A stretch of DNA of 64,000 bases from G963663315 sp965204925. GTDB lineage: Bacteria > Pseudomonadota > Gammaproteobacteria > Arenicellales > Poriferihabitantaceae. The stretch lies in contig OZ242021.1 of assembly GCA_965204925.1 (NCBI GenBank), positions 620,001 to 684,000 on the forward strand. Reading direction: 5' to 3'. The translations under genes and the position numbers were made by a program. The notes under the pieces are model-generated. The model saw only the letters and a list, made by a program, of their open reading frames with translations, was not told the DNA's origin and searched no databases. Each line of letters opens with the position of its first letter. The first letter of the stretch is position 1. Positions 33,016 to 41,844 of the stretch are shown here, piece by piece.

Positions 33016-34374
33016 TCAATCACCGGTTGCAGAAAAACGCGGGCAAATGCCCTCTTCTCCGGTAATGGCGGCGAACCCGTCCGACACTCCGATACCCGGC
33101 GCCCAGGCGATCTCGTCATCAACAACCAGCATTGGCAGCCGGTCTCTTTCCCACGGTGGAACCCGACTGTACTGTAGCAATTTCTTCACGGAAGAACTGT
33201 GCGTTCGATTGGGCAGGCGTATACGCTCCCCGCCTTTTCGCCACACCCATTTCAACCGGGCGCCCCTGATCCTGGACAGGCCAAGTCCCCGGTTCAAGGC
33301 GGTTTCCGCCTGCACGCGGATATGACACTGCGCGATCTCGAGCCTGCACAGGTTCCAGGCGACTGAATCGGGCCGGTTTTTTGTAAACTCCCGGGTCAGG
33401 TACAGACGCGCGCGAAATTTGCGGATAACCTGTCGGCCAAGCGATAATTGCGGATGTTCCGCATGACCGCAAAGCTGGCGGTAAAACTCCGATAACTTCC
33501 TGTTTCCCGGTGAAACACAGCCCGACTCATGCAACCAGCTGCGAATCAGGCCGTTGAATGCAGACGGGGCCAGACTGATCAGACTGTCCACACGAAGAGG
33601 ATCCGCCATACAGAAAATCCGCCTGGCGCCAGGGTCAACGCTCTGCCGGCGGAGCCGGTCAAAGGCCCCGGTTTCACGCCCGGCAATGTCACGGCACTGA
33701 TTTGCAGCCGTGTTCAGTCTCTCGATCAAGTCGGGGCAACGCCTGCGCAATGCCGGTATCAGATCGTGGCGCAGCAGATTTCTGTAGCGGGAAACGGACT
33801 CATTCGAACGATCCTCTATCCAGTCCAGGTTGCGCCGCCGGGCATATTGACAAAGTCCCTGCCGGGTAAATCCCAACAGCGGCCGCACCAGACGGATCGG
33901 GGACCCGTATACAAGCGGACGATGAGGGGCAATACCGGCAAGCTGTGAAAGCCCCTTGCCCTGGAACAGGTTCATCAGAAACGTTTCGGCCTGATCGTTG
34001 GCGTGGTGAGCGGTCAAGACCACATCCCCTTGCCCGGCGATGCGGGACAACCACTGATAGCGTTCATTCCTTGCCCAGGCTTCAACATTTTTTTCCGCTC
34101 CGCAAGCGCCCGGCGACCGCTCTGCCAACGGCTGGCCGGCAACGAAATCAACGCCAAGAGCCGCCGCCCGGCGCCGACAGAGCTCAACCCAGTGAGCGGA
34201 TTCGGGTTGCAGCCGATGATTGAAATGTGCAGCCACTATTCCACATCCTGTCCCCCAAAGAGCGTCTGCCAGACTGTTCAGCAGTACCTGCGAATCGCAT
34301 CCACCGCTGTAAGCGACAATGAAACGGGTATCGCGCGGCAACGCGAAGCGCTGGAATAAAATAGCGGACAACAT
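33016..34374 (-). CDS. tilS: tRNA(Ile)-lysidine synthetase
   Basis: Adds lysine to C34 of the tRNA-Ile CAU anticodon, changing it to read AUA. The N-type ATP-binding motif SGGCDS lies near residue 23. An HHANDQAET-type motif, the GIAPHRPLVYGSPIRLVRPLL block and a C-terminal TilS domain follow. The ATG at 34374 gives 452 residues, the family size; the frame is open to 34518, but ATGs there would overlap accA and add about 48 residues without homology. Placed between accA and pyrG, the usual gammaproteobacterial order. Confidence 0.9.
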   Translation of the reverse strand: MLSAILFQRFALPRDTRFIVAYSGGCDSQVLLNSLADALWGTGCGIVAAHFNHRLQPESAHWVELCRRRAAALGVDFVAGQPLAERSPGACGAEKNVEAWARNERYQWLSRIAGQGDVVLTAHHANDQAETFLMNLFQGKGLSQLAGIAPHRPLVYGSPIRLVRPLLGFTRQGLCQYARRRNLDWIEDRSNESVSRYRNLLRHDLIPALRRRCPDLIERLNTAANQCRDIAGRETGAFDRLRRQSVDPGARRIFCMADPLRVDSLISLAPSAFNGLIRSWLHESGCVSPGNRKLSEFYRQLCGHAEHPQLSLGRQVIRKFRARLYLTREFTKNRPDSVAWNLCRLEIAQCHIRVQAETALNRGLGLSRIRGARLKWVWRKGGERIRLPNRTHSSSVKKLLQYSRVPPWERDRLPMLVVDDEIAWAPGIGVSDGFAAITGEEGICPRFSATGD

Positions 34375-34441
34375 TTGCGGACTGTAGGCGTCCCGCGATA
34401 CCGCTTCGCGCCGCGCCGCGCCGCAGGCAGAGGACAGCGGG

Positions 34442-35404
34442 TTACTGCCTGATTGCGAATCTTCCAAAACCCATGAGTCGGTCATGGCGCAGCGCTTGTA
34501 CTGCCGGGGTCTGCACACCGGAAAAACTCTCCAGAGATGCCGCGAGACTCCGTTTCACGCTTTCGGCAACTTCCCGATAATTTCTGTGCGCCCCGCCCAG
34601 CGGTTCGTCAACAACCTCATCAACGAGACCGAGTCGCGACAACTCCGTTGTCGTCACGCCCATCGCTTCAGCGGCTTCCGCCGCCTTTTCGGCGCTCTTC
34701 CACAGTATCGAGGCACAGCCCTCCGGAGAAATGACCGAATAGGTTGAATACTGCAACATGATCAGCTTGTCGCATACGCCTATGGCGAGGGCGCCGCCGG
34801 AACCGCCCTCACCGATAACGACCGAAATGATCGGCGTGTCGAGGCTGACCATAGCCTCGATCGATCGGGCGATAGCCTCGCTTTGCCCCCTCTCTTCGGC
34901 GCCGATCCCCGGATAAGCGCCCGGAGTGTCTATCAATGTAACGACCGGCAGAGCGAACCGTTCTGCCAGCTTCATGACGCGCTGGGCCTTTCGATAACCT
35001 TCCGGGCGCGGCATACCGAAATTCCGCCGCGTGCGTTCGCGAGTATCCCGGCCTTTTTGATGCCCGATAATGGCCGCCCGCTTTCCGTCGATCAAACCCA
35101 GACCGCAGATAATCGAAGGGTCGTCCGCATACATGCGGTCGCCGTGCAATTCCTGAAAATCCTCAACGATCAGTTTGATGTAGTCAAGCGTATAGGGACG
35201 TAACGGATGCCGCGCAAGCTGGGTGATCTGCCAGGCGCTCAGTTTGGAAAAAATGTCGCGGGTAAGCTGTGTACTTCGCGCTTCAAGACTGCGGATCTCC
35301 TGTTCGAGGTCCAGTCCGCCTTCGGCGCTGACACGCCTGAGTTCCAGGATTTTCTCTTGCAACTCGGCTACCGGTTTTTCGAATTCGAGATATTCCAGGC
35401 CCAT
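34442..35404 (-). CDS. accA: Acetyl-CoA carboxylase carboxyltransferase alpha subunit
   Basis: With AccD it transfers CO2 from biotin to acetyl-CoA for fatty acid synthesis. The 320 residues show the standard start (YLEFEKPVAELQEKI), the HPLRPYTLDYI block, GHQKGRDTRERTRRNFGMPRPEGYRKA, the TPGAYPGIGAEERGQSEAIA core and the GGSGGALAIGVCD motif. Full length for the family. Followed by tilS 67 nt downstream; the accA-tilS order supports a gammaproteobacterial origin. Confidence 0.97.
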   Translation of the reverse strand: MGLEYLEFEKPVAELQEKILELRRVSAEGGLDLEQEIRSLEARSTQLTRDIFSKLSAWQITQLARHPLRPYTLDYIKLIVEDFQELHGDRMYADDPSIICGLGLIDGKRAAIIGHQKGRDTRERTRRNFGMPRPEGYRKAQRVMKLAERFALPVVTLIDTPGAYPGIGAEERGQSEAIARSIEAMVSLDTPIISVVIGEGGSGGALAIGVCDKLIMLQYSTYSVISPEGCASILWKSAEKAAEAAEAMGVTTTELSRLGLVDEVVDEPLGGAHRNYREVAESVKRSLAASLESFSGVQTPAVQALRHDRLMGFGRFAIRQ

Positions 35405-35531
35405 TTTCAGGTTCCATAGCTGGGTTGCCGTTCAGCCGCCAATTCTAAACTATTTCCAGACAAGGTATACTGCACTCTTCCAATTCCGGTTTTTGTCCGG
35501 CAACGGACACACTGATAACGACGAGGCTGAT

Positions 35532-35999
35532 ATGGCGATTGAAGAAGGCATGCCCGCACCCGATTTCACACTGACTGACCAGCATAACCGGCCGGTTTCC
35601 CTGAAAGACTTTACAGGACGCGACGTCATCATTTACTTTTATCCGAAAGACGATACCCCGGGATGCACAAGGGAAGCGTGCGGATTCCGCGACATCTGGC
35701 CGCAAATCGAAAAAACCGGAGCGGTGGTCATTGGCGTATCGCCGGACGACGCCGGGTCGCACAGGAAATTCATCGACAAATACCGGCTTCCGCTGACGTT
35801 GCTCAGCGACCCGGGCAAATCCATGATGACCGAATATGAAGCTTACGGCGAAAAAATGATGTATGGGAAAAAAGTGACCGGCATTATCCGTTCCACAGTC
35901 TGGATCGGGCGCGACGGGAATGTCAGGAAGCGCTGGCGCAAGGTGCCGAAGGCGGCGGCCCATCCCGAAAAGGTATTACAGGCATTAACGCAACAGTAA
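35532..35999 (+). CDS. bcp: Thioredoxin-dependent peroxiredoxin (Bcp type)
   Basis: A 155-residue AhpC/TSA-family peroxidase. The peroxidatic Cys is C45 in DTPGCTREACGF, with C50 five residues later as the likely resolving cysteine, the Bcp pattern. FYPKDDTPG and the C-terminal WIGRDGNVRKRW are typical. The ATG at 35532 is chosen because the conserved start AIEEGMPAPDFTL follows; the frame extends far upstream over accA, which is a shadow. Divergent from accA, with an SDR gene 66 nt downstream in the same direction. Confidence 0.93.
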   Translation: MAIEEGMPAPDFTLTDQHNRPVSLKDFTGRDVIIYFYPKDDTPGCTREACGFRDIWPQIEKTGAVVIGVSPDDAGSHRKFIDKYRLPLTLLSDPGKSMMTEYEAYGEKMMYGKKVTGIIRSTVWIGRDGNVRKRWRKVPKAAAHPEKVLQALTQQ

Positions 36000-36065
36000 T
36001 CGGGGCGGCAGTCTGTGTGTTTTTTCGCCGCTCCCCGGAAGCCCTGAAAATCCGCGGTAACCGGC

Positions 36066-36848
36066 ATGTCGTCACAGGATCGTATCAAACCCCTGTTCGC
36101 GCTGAACGGAAAAGTCGCCCTCGTTACCGGCGCCAGCAAAGGTATCGGTGAAGCCATCGCACGCGGGTTGGCTGAATTTGGCGCGAGGGTCGTGGTCAGC
36201 AGCCGTAACCGGGCGGCGGCAGGGCGGGTCGCAGCCGCGTTTCAGGCGGATGGACTCGATGCGGTCGCCATGGCCGCCAATATCGGGAATCTCCGCGATA
36301 TAAACCGGCTGGTGGAAGCAACGCTGGAAAGCCGCGGAGGAATCGATATTGTTGTCAACAACGCCGCCGCCAATCCGGTATTCGGCCCGATCCATGAAAC
36401 GGATGAACGCGCATTCGACAAGATTATCGACGTCAACCTGAAAGGGCCTTTTGAACTTTGCAAACGGGTGCGCCCTGTCATGAGGGAACGCGGAGGCGGC
36501 TCAATGATCAATATCAGTTCAATCGGCGGGCTCACTCCTGAACGGTTTATCGGCATTTACAGTGTCAGCAAAGCCGCCGTCAACAACCTGACACAGGCCA
36601 TGGCCCAGGACTGGGGAAAAGACAATATCCGCGTCAACGCCATATGCCCGGGATTGATAAAGACCCGCTTCAGCGAGGCGCTCTGGCGCAATGACGCCAT
36701 TTTGCAACGTTTTGTCGACCACATTCCCCTCGGCAGGGTTGGACAAGCTGGCGATATTGCGGGACTTGCCGTGTTTCTGGCATCGGATGCGAGCGCCTAC
36801 TGCACCGGAGGTATTTACACGGTGGACGGCGGCTATTGTGCGGTCTGA
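36066..36848 (+). CDS. Short-chain dehydrogenase/reductase
   Basis: A 260-residue classical SDR. The NAD(P) motif is TGASKGIG, the NNAAANP motif marks the second cofactor loop, and the catalytic triad is Ser in NISSIGG with Y165 and K169 (YSVSK). The C-terminal GGIYTVDGGY is standard. An arginine-type residue pattern after the second strand (SSRNR) suggests NADP+ preference. It resembles DHRS4/2,4-dienoyl-type carbonyl reductases, but the substrate is unknown. The last 16 nt overlap the convergent methyltransferase fusion gene. Confidence 0.9.
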   Translation: MSSQDRIKPLFALNGKVALVTGASKGIGEAIARGLAEFGARVVVSSRNRAAAGRVAAAFQADGLDAVAMAANIGNLRDINRLVEATLESRGGIDIVVNNAAANPVFGPIHETDERAFDKIIDVNLKGPFELCKRVRPVMRERGGGSMINISSIGGLTPERFIGIYSVSKAAVNNLTQAMAQDWGKDNIRVNAICPGLIKTRFSEALWRNDAILQRFVDHIPLGRVGQAGDIAGLAVFLASDASAYCTGGIYTVDGGYCAV

Positions 36849-38584
36849 ACGTTGTTGCGGGTAATTTCGAGAAGGTACATAACCATCGTGTGCTCGTTTT
36901 CAGAGTACTTGAAATGATAGGCGTCGGAAAGATTTTCCACCGCATAAATCTGTTCCAGGTTATCGTTGAACAACGGGTTGAACGGATACAGATTGAAATC
37001 AACAACGCGGAATTTGTACCCGTTTTTCTGTAACAGATCGCGGGTGCGTTTGGCTCCGAGCATGGAAACCTGCATGAGGTAAGCCGTGCCGTCCACATTC
37101 AGGTAGCTGCTCAGATTCTTGATAAAATGATCGAGCAGGTTGCGCCCCCAATAGTCGATGTCGCGATATCCCCGGCTCTGCCCTTTTGGATGGGTCGGCA
37201 TCTGATACAGGCTGGCCACGATCACATCGAACTTTTCCTCCGGCAGAAAGGAATACAAATCTGCGGCGATTCCGGTCATGCGCCCGGCAACGCCATTACG
37301 GAAGGCATTGGTTAATGTGTTGTTGACAGCCTCGGGCAAAATATCGAAAGCGGTCACATTTCGCGCCCCGTTGAGCGCCAACTGTATGGCCAGTATGCCG
37401 ACCCCGCAGCCGACATCAAGACAGTTCCTGTCAGCGCCTGTAGCGTGGTTAAACAGATATTTCCAGATCAGGTAACTGCCCTGGGTGGGCACGAATACCC
37501 CGCTGTCAACAACGATTTTCGGCAAGGGCAGTGGATACAATTCGCGGCCGAGCGCATCCACCCAGCCAAACCCGTCCGGCATACGGGGCATACCCGAAAG
37601 CGCCGGCTCCTCTTCCCTGATCTTCCTGCGCTCGCGTCCGCGCGGCGCCCCTTTCATCGCTTGCGCCACAGCGGCTATCTCGGCGGGTCCGACACCACAG
37701 CAGCCCCCGATGATCTGCGCTCCTTCTGCCCGCCACGTCAGGGCTTTGGCGGCAAAATCATGCGGCGCCATCGACTCGTCGAATTTCCAGCCGGAATTGA
37801 CGAATCTGCCGACGTTGGGGTACACGCCCAGAGGCAACGTTGTAAAATCCCTCAACCACGACAACGTTCCGTCCACCCGGTTGATCGGCAGACAGTTGAT
37901 CAACAAAGCCCCGACTCCTATTTTCTCGAACATCCGCGCCAGACGGCCGAAACGGTCGCCCTCGGGTCCTCCCCAAAGCTGACCGTGTATACCGCAAACC
38001 CCCTTGCGGCACCGTCTGAATGAAACCCAGACCGGAAAACCGGAATCGATCAGCGCCCCGATGGCATCGAAGGTCAGGTTGTCCTCAATAAGAGACAGGG
38101 TTTCAAAGAGGATGAGGTCGGGAGGACAGTCGCGGAATATGCGCAGCAGGAATTCCATCGTATCCTTCTGCTCGTTATTTTCGATCTCCCCGCCAATGCT
38201 GAACGCGACCACCGCATTATGCTCCCGATTCCGCTCGGCGATTGCCTGTCTCGGCAATTCGATTGCGGTGCGCGCCAGATCCATCCAGTGAATCGGGTTC
38301 GGAACATGAATATCGTAATCGGCGGAATAGGAAGGCGCGTCCAGGATCGTGTAGGTATCGGTCGTCAGTATGTGCGCCCCGGCATCCAGATATTGCCTGT
38401 GCACATCAAGAACTGCCTGCGGCGCTACGTGCAGCGCGTCAAACCCCCAGTGAATATCCTCCTTCAAACCCCATCCCCGGATGCCCGGGCGCTGCAACTC
38501 CGTAGCAACGGCGCCGTCCAGTATGACACATTGATCGTTGTCGACAAGTTCTTCGATATGGCCGTATCCCGCAGGATTTTTCAT
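36833..38584 (-). CDS. Fusion: homocysteine S-methyltransferase domain plus SAM-dependent methyltransferase domain
   Basis: 583 residues from the ATG at 38584. Residues about 1-310 are a homocysteine/betaine S-methyltransferase barrel: DGAVATELQ near the N-terminus, the first zinc Cys in LLINCLPIN and the CC pair in IIGGCCGV. Residues about 340-583 are a class I methyltransferase with motif I LDVGCGVGILAIQLA and a ribosomal-L11/PrmA-like core; the usual NPP motif reads SLYQMPTHP. An N-terminal alternative start at 38689 is less likely. Transfer of methyl groups from a betaine- or sulfonium-type donor to homocysteine would suit the rest of the window, but neither donor nor the second substrate is known. 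The two domains may act in sequence. Confidence 0.82.
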   Translation of the reverse strand: MKNPAGYGHIEELVDNDQCVILDGAVATELQRPGIRGWGLKEDIHWGFDALHVAPQAVLDVHRQYLDAGAHILTTDTYTILDAPSYSADYDIHVPNPIHWMDLARTAIELPRQAIAERNREHNAVVAFSIGGEIENNEQKDTMEFLLRIFRDCPPDLILFETLSLIEDNLTFDAIGALIDSGFPVWVSFRRCRKGVCGIHGQLWGGPEGDRFGRLARMFEKIGVGALLINCLPINRVDGTLSWLRDFTTLPLGVYPNVGRFVNSGWKFDESMAPHDFAAKALTWRAEGAQIIGGCCGVGPAEIAAVAQAMKGAPRGRERRKIREEEPALSGMPRMPDGFGWVDALGRELYPLPLPKIVVDSGVFVPTQGSYLIWKYLFNHATGADRNCLDVGCGVGILAIQLALNGARNVTAFDILPEAVNNTLTNAFRNGVAGRMTGIAADLYSFLPEEKFDVIVASLYQMPTHPKGQSRGYRDIDYWGRNLLDHFIKNLSSYLNVDGTAYLMQVSMLGAKRTRDLLQKNGYKFRVVDFNLYPFNPLFNDNLEQIYAVENLSDAYHFKYSENEHTMVMYLLEITRNNVQTAQ

Positions 38585-38716
38585 GATCGAGTCTGCGTTG
38601 CGGCAATCATTGACCACGCCCGATACATAGAACCCGGCCTTTGCGCCGCGGCTGCCAGCGAGCGCTGGACAATCCGCCATCGCCCGCAAAAGGAGCGTCG
38701 GGGCACGGCAACCTGC

Positions 38717-39055
38717 CTACAACGCATCCGCATTCAACTCTCCGGTGCGAATGCGCACCGCCTTGTCCAGATCATAGACAAAAATCTTGCCGTCCCCGAG
38801 TTTTCCGGTTTGCGCAGCCCCGATAATGGCTTCAACCACCTTGTCTTCCATCGAATCCTCCACTGCCACCTCAACCTTCACTTTCGGCACAAAATCCACA
38901 ATATACTCCGCCCCCCGGTACAGTTCGGTATGCCCCTTCTGCCTTCCGAACCCCTTGAGCTCGGTCACGGTCATGCCTTGTATGCCAACCTCGGACAAGG
39001 CATCCCTGACTTCATCCAGCTTGAATGGCTTGATAATTGCGGTAATCAGTTTCAT
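38717..39055 (-). CDS. Nitrogen regulatory protein P-II (GlnB/GlnK)
   Basis: A 112-residue trimeric signal protein reporting 2-oxoglutarate, ATP/ADP and glutamine status. The T-loop GRQKGHTELYRGAEYIVDFVPK carries Tyr51, the uridylylation site. IIKPFKLDEVRDAL at the N-terminus and the B-loop TGKLGDGKIFV are intact. The ATG at 39055 is chosen over one 6 nt upstream because it starts MKLITAIIKP. No amtB or glnA gene is adjacent, so GlnB and GlnK cannot be separated. It precedes the methyltransferase fusion gene on the same strand, 132 nt away. Confidence 0.93.
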   Translation of the reverse strand: MKLITAIIKPFKLDEVRDALSEVGIQGMTVTELKGFGRQKGHTELYRGAEYIVDFVPKVKVEVAVEDSMEDKVVEAIIGAAQTGKLGDGKIFVYDLDKAVRIRTGELNADAL

Positions 39056-39220
39056 CGACATATCCTGACGAGGTATCGGCTGGTCGAGACATTATACCAT
39101 GTCGGTCTCATGTTACGGTCAAACACCCGGATTCAGCCATGCAACTGCGGGGTAACCTGTGCGCATTGTTGATAACGCCCCAAAGAGGCGAGTATAGCGC
39201 GGCAATTATAACTGACTGCA

Positions 39221-40801
39221 TCATACCTCTCTTGTGGCGCGGAATCTGACATCGGGCCAGCGCTCGGTCACGAGTTGCAGGTTGGCCCGGTTCGGGGCGA
39301 TATAGACCAGTGTTTTTTGCCCGTCCAGGGCCAGGTTATGCTCGTTGCGACGCATGAATTCGGCTTCATCGGCAGAATTTGTAAATTCGACCCAGCGCAC
39401 AGTGGATACGGGCACGGCTTCAAACAGACAATCGACGCCGTATTCTGTTCTGAGGCGGTGAGCGACGACATCGAACTGCAAAATCCCTACCGCGCCAAGA
39501 ATGAGGTGGTTGTTCGTCAACGGTTGAAATATCTGGGTAGCGCCTTCTTCATTAAGCTGGATCAGTCCTTTCTGTAACGCCTTGGCGCGCAACGGGTCGC
39601 GCAGGCGGACTCTCCTGAACAATTCGGGAGCAAAATTCGGAATTCCGGTAAATTCAAGCGTTTCTCCCTCGCTGAAAGTATCCCCGATGCGGATGCTGCC
39701 GTGATTGTGCAAGCCGAGTATATCCCCGGCAAAAGCGCTTTCTGTATGTCCTCGTCTGGCCGCCATAAAAGTGTGGGCGTTCTGCACAACCAGCGTCCTT
39801 TGCGCTCGCACATGGCGAATTTTCATGCCTTTCCGGAATTCCCCGGAAGTGATGCGTAAAAAAGCGACGCGGTCATGGTGCGCCGGGTCCATATTGGCCT
39901 GTATCTTGAAAACAAAGCCGCTGAATTTTTCTTCCCCGGCCTGAACCACGCGGGTTTCAGCCGCCCGTGGCCGCGGAGCAGGCGCGTGTTCGACAAAATT
40001 ATCGATCCATTCATGCGTGCCCTGACCGTTCAGCGCGGAACCGAAAAACACTGGAGTGAGTTCCCCGCAACGATAGGCAGCCCGATCGAATTTGTGGCTG
40101 GCCCCCCGGAGCAGTTCCACTTCTTCGCGCAGCGTTTCAGCCAGATCGTCCGCTTTTTCAGCGAGTTCGGGATCATTCAGCCCCTCAATGAACCGATCCC
40201 GTTGCAGTCCCCCGCGCCCCTTGAACAGGTGCACCACATCGTCATACAGACGGTAAACCCCGACGAACCGCCTGCCGGCGCCAACCGGCCAGGTCATCGG
40301 CGCACACCTGATTTTCAGAACCCGTTCAATCTCATCCATGACATCAACCGGATCAAGCCCCTCGCGGTCCATTTTATTGACGAAGGTCATGATTGGCGTA
40401 TCGCGCAGGCGGCAGACCTCCATGAGCTTGACCGTCCGTTCTTCCACCCCTCTGGCAATATCGATCACCATGAGCGCCGAATCCACCGCAGTCAGGGTGC
40501 GATAGGTATCTTCGGAAAAATCCGCATGGCCGGGAGTATCGAGCAAATTTACGATGCGCCCCTTGTAGGGGAACTGCATGACGGAAGCGGTCACCGATAT
40601 GCCTCTCTGCTTCTCCAGCTCCATCCAGTCCGACGTGGCATAGCGATTGCTCTTGCGCGCCTTGACCGTACCGGCCAGCTGAATCGCCCCTCCATATTGC
40701 AACAAACGTTCGGTCAGTGTCGTCTTGCCGGCATCGGGATGCGATATGATTGCGAATGTCCTGCGCCTGGCAATTTGCCCGGCAAGATTTTCATGGCTCA
40801 T
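39221..40801 (-). CDS. prfC: Peptide chain release factor 3
   Basis: A 526-residue translational GTPase that recycles RF1/RF2. G motifs: ISHPDAGKTT (P-loop), DTPGHADF (G3) and NKMDREG (G4). The RF3 features RGVEERTVKLMEVCR and the late WVEFTNSADEAEF segment set it apart from EF-G. The ATG at 40801 is used because the standard MSHENLAGQIARRRTFAII follows; a start at 40840 would add 13 residues with no homology. Between PII and pgeF on the same strand, with 165-nt and 55-nt gaps. Confidence 0.95.
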   Translation of the reverse strand: MSHENLAGQIARRRTFAIISHPDAGKTTLTERLLQYGGAIQLAGTVKARKSNRYATSDWMELEKQRGISVTASVMQFPYKGRIVNLLDTPGHADFSEDTYRTLTAVDSALMVIDIARGVEERTVKLMEVCRLRDTPIMTFVNKMDREGLDPVDVMDEIERVLKIRCAPMTWPVGAGRRFVGVYRLYDDVVHLFKGRGGLQRDRFIEGLNDPELAEKADDLAETLREEVELLRGASHKFDRAAYRCGELTPVFFGSALNGQGTHEWIDNFVEHAPAPRPRAAETRVVQAGEEKFSGFVFKIQANMDPAHHDRVAFLRITSGEFRKGMKIRHVRAQRTLVVQNAHTFMAARRGHTESAFAGDILGLHNHGSIRIGDTFSEGETLEFTGIPNFAPELFRRVRLRDPLRAKALQKGLIQLNEEGATQIFQPLTNNHLILGAVGILQFDVVAHRLRTEYGVDCLFEAVPVSTVRWVEFTNSADEAEFMRRNEHNLALDGQKTLVYIAPNRANLQLVTERWPDVRFRATREV

Positions 40802-40856
40802 GTCCTGGCTCCCGACACCGCGCGCCCGGCATGGTTGCAAAGAACCCGATTCGCGA

Positions 40857-41636
40857 TCATTTTTTCAGGCAAATGGCGCTCACCTGGCGCCCATAGCGCT
40901 TTTCTCCTCTGTGACATGCGCGGCGGTAACTGAAAAACTGCCGCTCATTGCTACAGGTATCCTCACACCTCCGATCAATGTGCATGATTCCCGCCTTTTC
41001 CAGTCTCTTTTCGATGTATAAAGGCAGATCGAACATTCGTTTGTGATCGACCGCGGCCGCCTTGAAACAGTCCTCGTACCCGCTGCCCGACCGCGCCAGC
41101 GCCTGATCCTCGAACCCGATATCGACTTCACAGGAGCGCGACTGAATGGCAGGACCGATCACGGCACGGATATTTCCGGGTGTGGCGCCGAGTCTGCCCA
41201 TTGCGGCGACAACCTGATCGGTGATGCCGCCGATCGCCCCTTTCCACCCGGCATGGGCCGCTCCGACAATCCGGTTTTGCGGATCGAAAAACAGGACCGG
41301 AGCGCAATCCGCCGCCAATACACCGAGCGCCACGCCCCGCTCGCGAGTAACCATCCCGTCCCCCTGCAACATAGCGCGCGTATGCGCCCCGCCGCCGATC
41401 TGATGAACCACAGCGCCATGAACCTGCCGGAGACTGACCATGCGCTCGCAGTGCAGCGCAGCGACCACCCTGGCGCGGTTTTCCAGCACATGCCGCCGCC
41501 GATCGCCCGAGTACTGCCCGCAATTCAGGGAGTCGAATTGCCCTTGCGACACCCCGCCCTGGCGGGTGAAAAAACCATGACTGATTTGCGGATGGCGCTC
41601 AAGCAACGGGCTTTGCAAGAAAGGCAACGAGATCAT
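40857..41636 (-). CDS. pgeF: Peptidoglycan editing factor PgeF / polyphenol oxidase family (YfiH, DUF152)
   Basis: A 259-residue protein of the DUF152/LACC1 family. The metal-site motifs are HGFFTRQGGVS near the N-terminus, QVHGAVVH, the ADCAPVLF cysteine motif and AAHAGWKG. In E. coli the protein prevents misincorporation into peptidoglycan; related proteins show laccase or purine nucleoside activities. The ATG at 41636 begins the conserved region; upstream in-frame codons reach 41723, near the tRNA gene. It is divergent from the tRNA-Ser gene. Confidence 0.88.
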   Translation of the reverse strand: MISLPFLQSPLLERHPQISHGFFTRQGGVSQGQFDSLNCGQYSGDRRRHVLENRARVVAALHCERMVSLRQVHGAVVHQIGGGAHTRAMLQGDGMVTRERGVALGVLAADCAPVLFFDPQNRIVGAAHAGWKGAIGGITDQVVAAMGRLGATPGNIRAVIGPAIQSRSCEVDIGFEDQALARSGSGYEDCFKAAAVDHKRMFDLPLYIEKRLEKAGIMHIDRRCEDTCSNERQFFSYRRACHRGEKRYGRQVSAICLKK

Positions 41637-41732
41637 AAGGCAAATCTGCGAACAAAACCATAGCGAATTGATTGCCGGTTGGTAGCTTGCCCGGCCGCGG
41701 TCATATATAATCGCTCCAGACACGCCCGAGCC

Positions 41733-41820
41733 GGAGAGTTGGCAGAGCGGTCGAATGCGGCGGTCTTGAAAACCGTTGACTGTAACAGGTCCGGGGGTTC
41801 GAATCCCTCACTCTCCGCCA
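41733..41820 (+). tRNA. tRNA-Ser (anticodon UGA)
   Basis: 88 nt including the encoded CCA. Acceptor stem GGAGAGT pairs with ACTCTCC, discriminator base G, anticodon TGA at 41767-41769 in the loop CTTGAAA closed by CGGT/ACCG. The TTCGAATCC T-arm and an extended variable arm are as expected for a type II serine tRNA. It reads UCA (and other UCN by wobble). Confidence 0.97.
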
Positions 41821-41844
41821 CATCCATATTCTTGCCGCCGCCGG

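Noticed and set aside
41733..41820. tRNA-Ser as an integration site for the osmolyte island.
   Set aside because: No integrase or recombinase gene and no second copy of the tRNA 3' end was seen; the island begins 1.4 kb away after a housekeeping-type gene.
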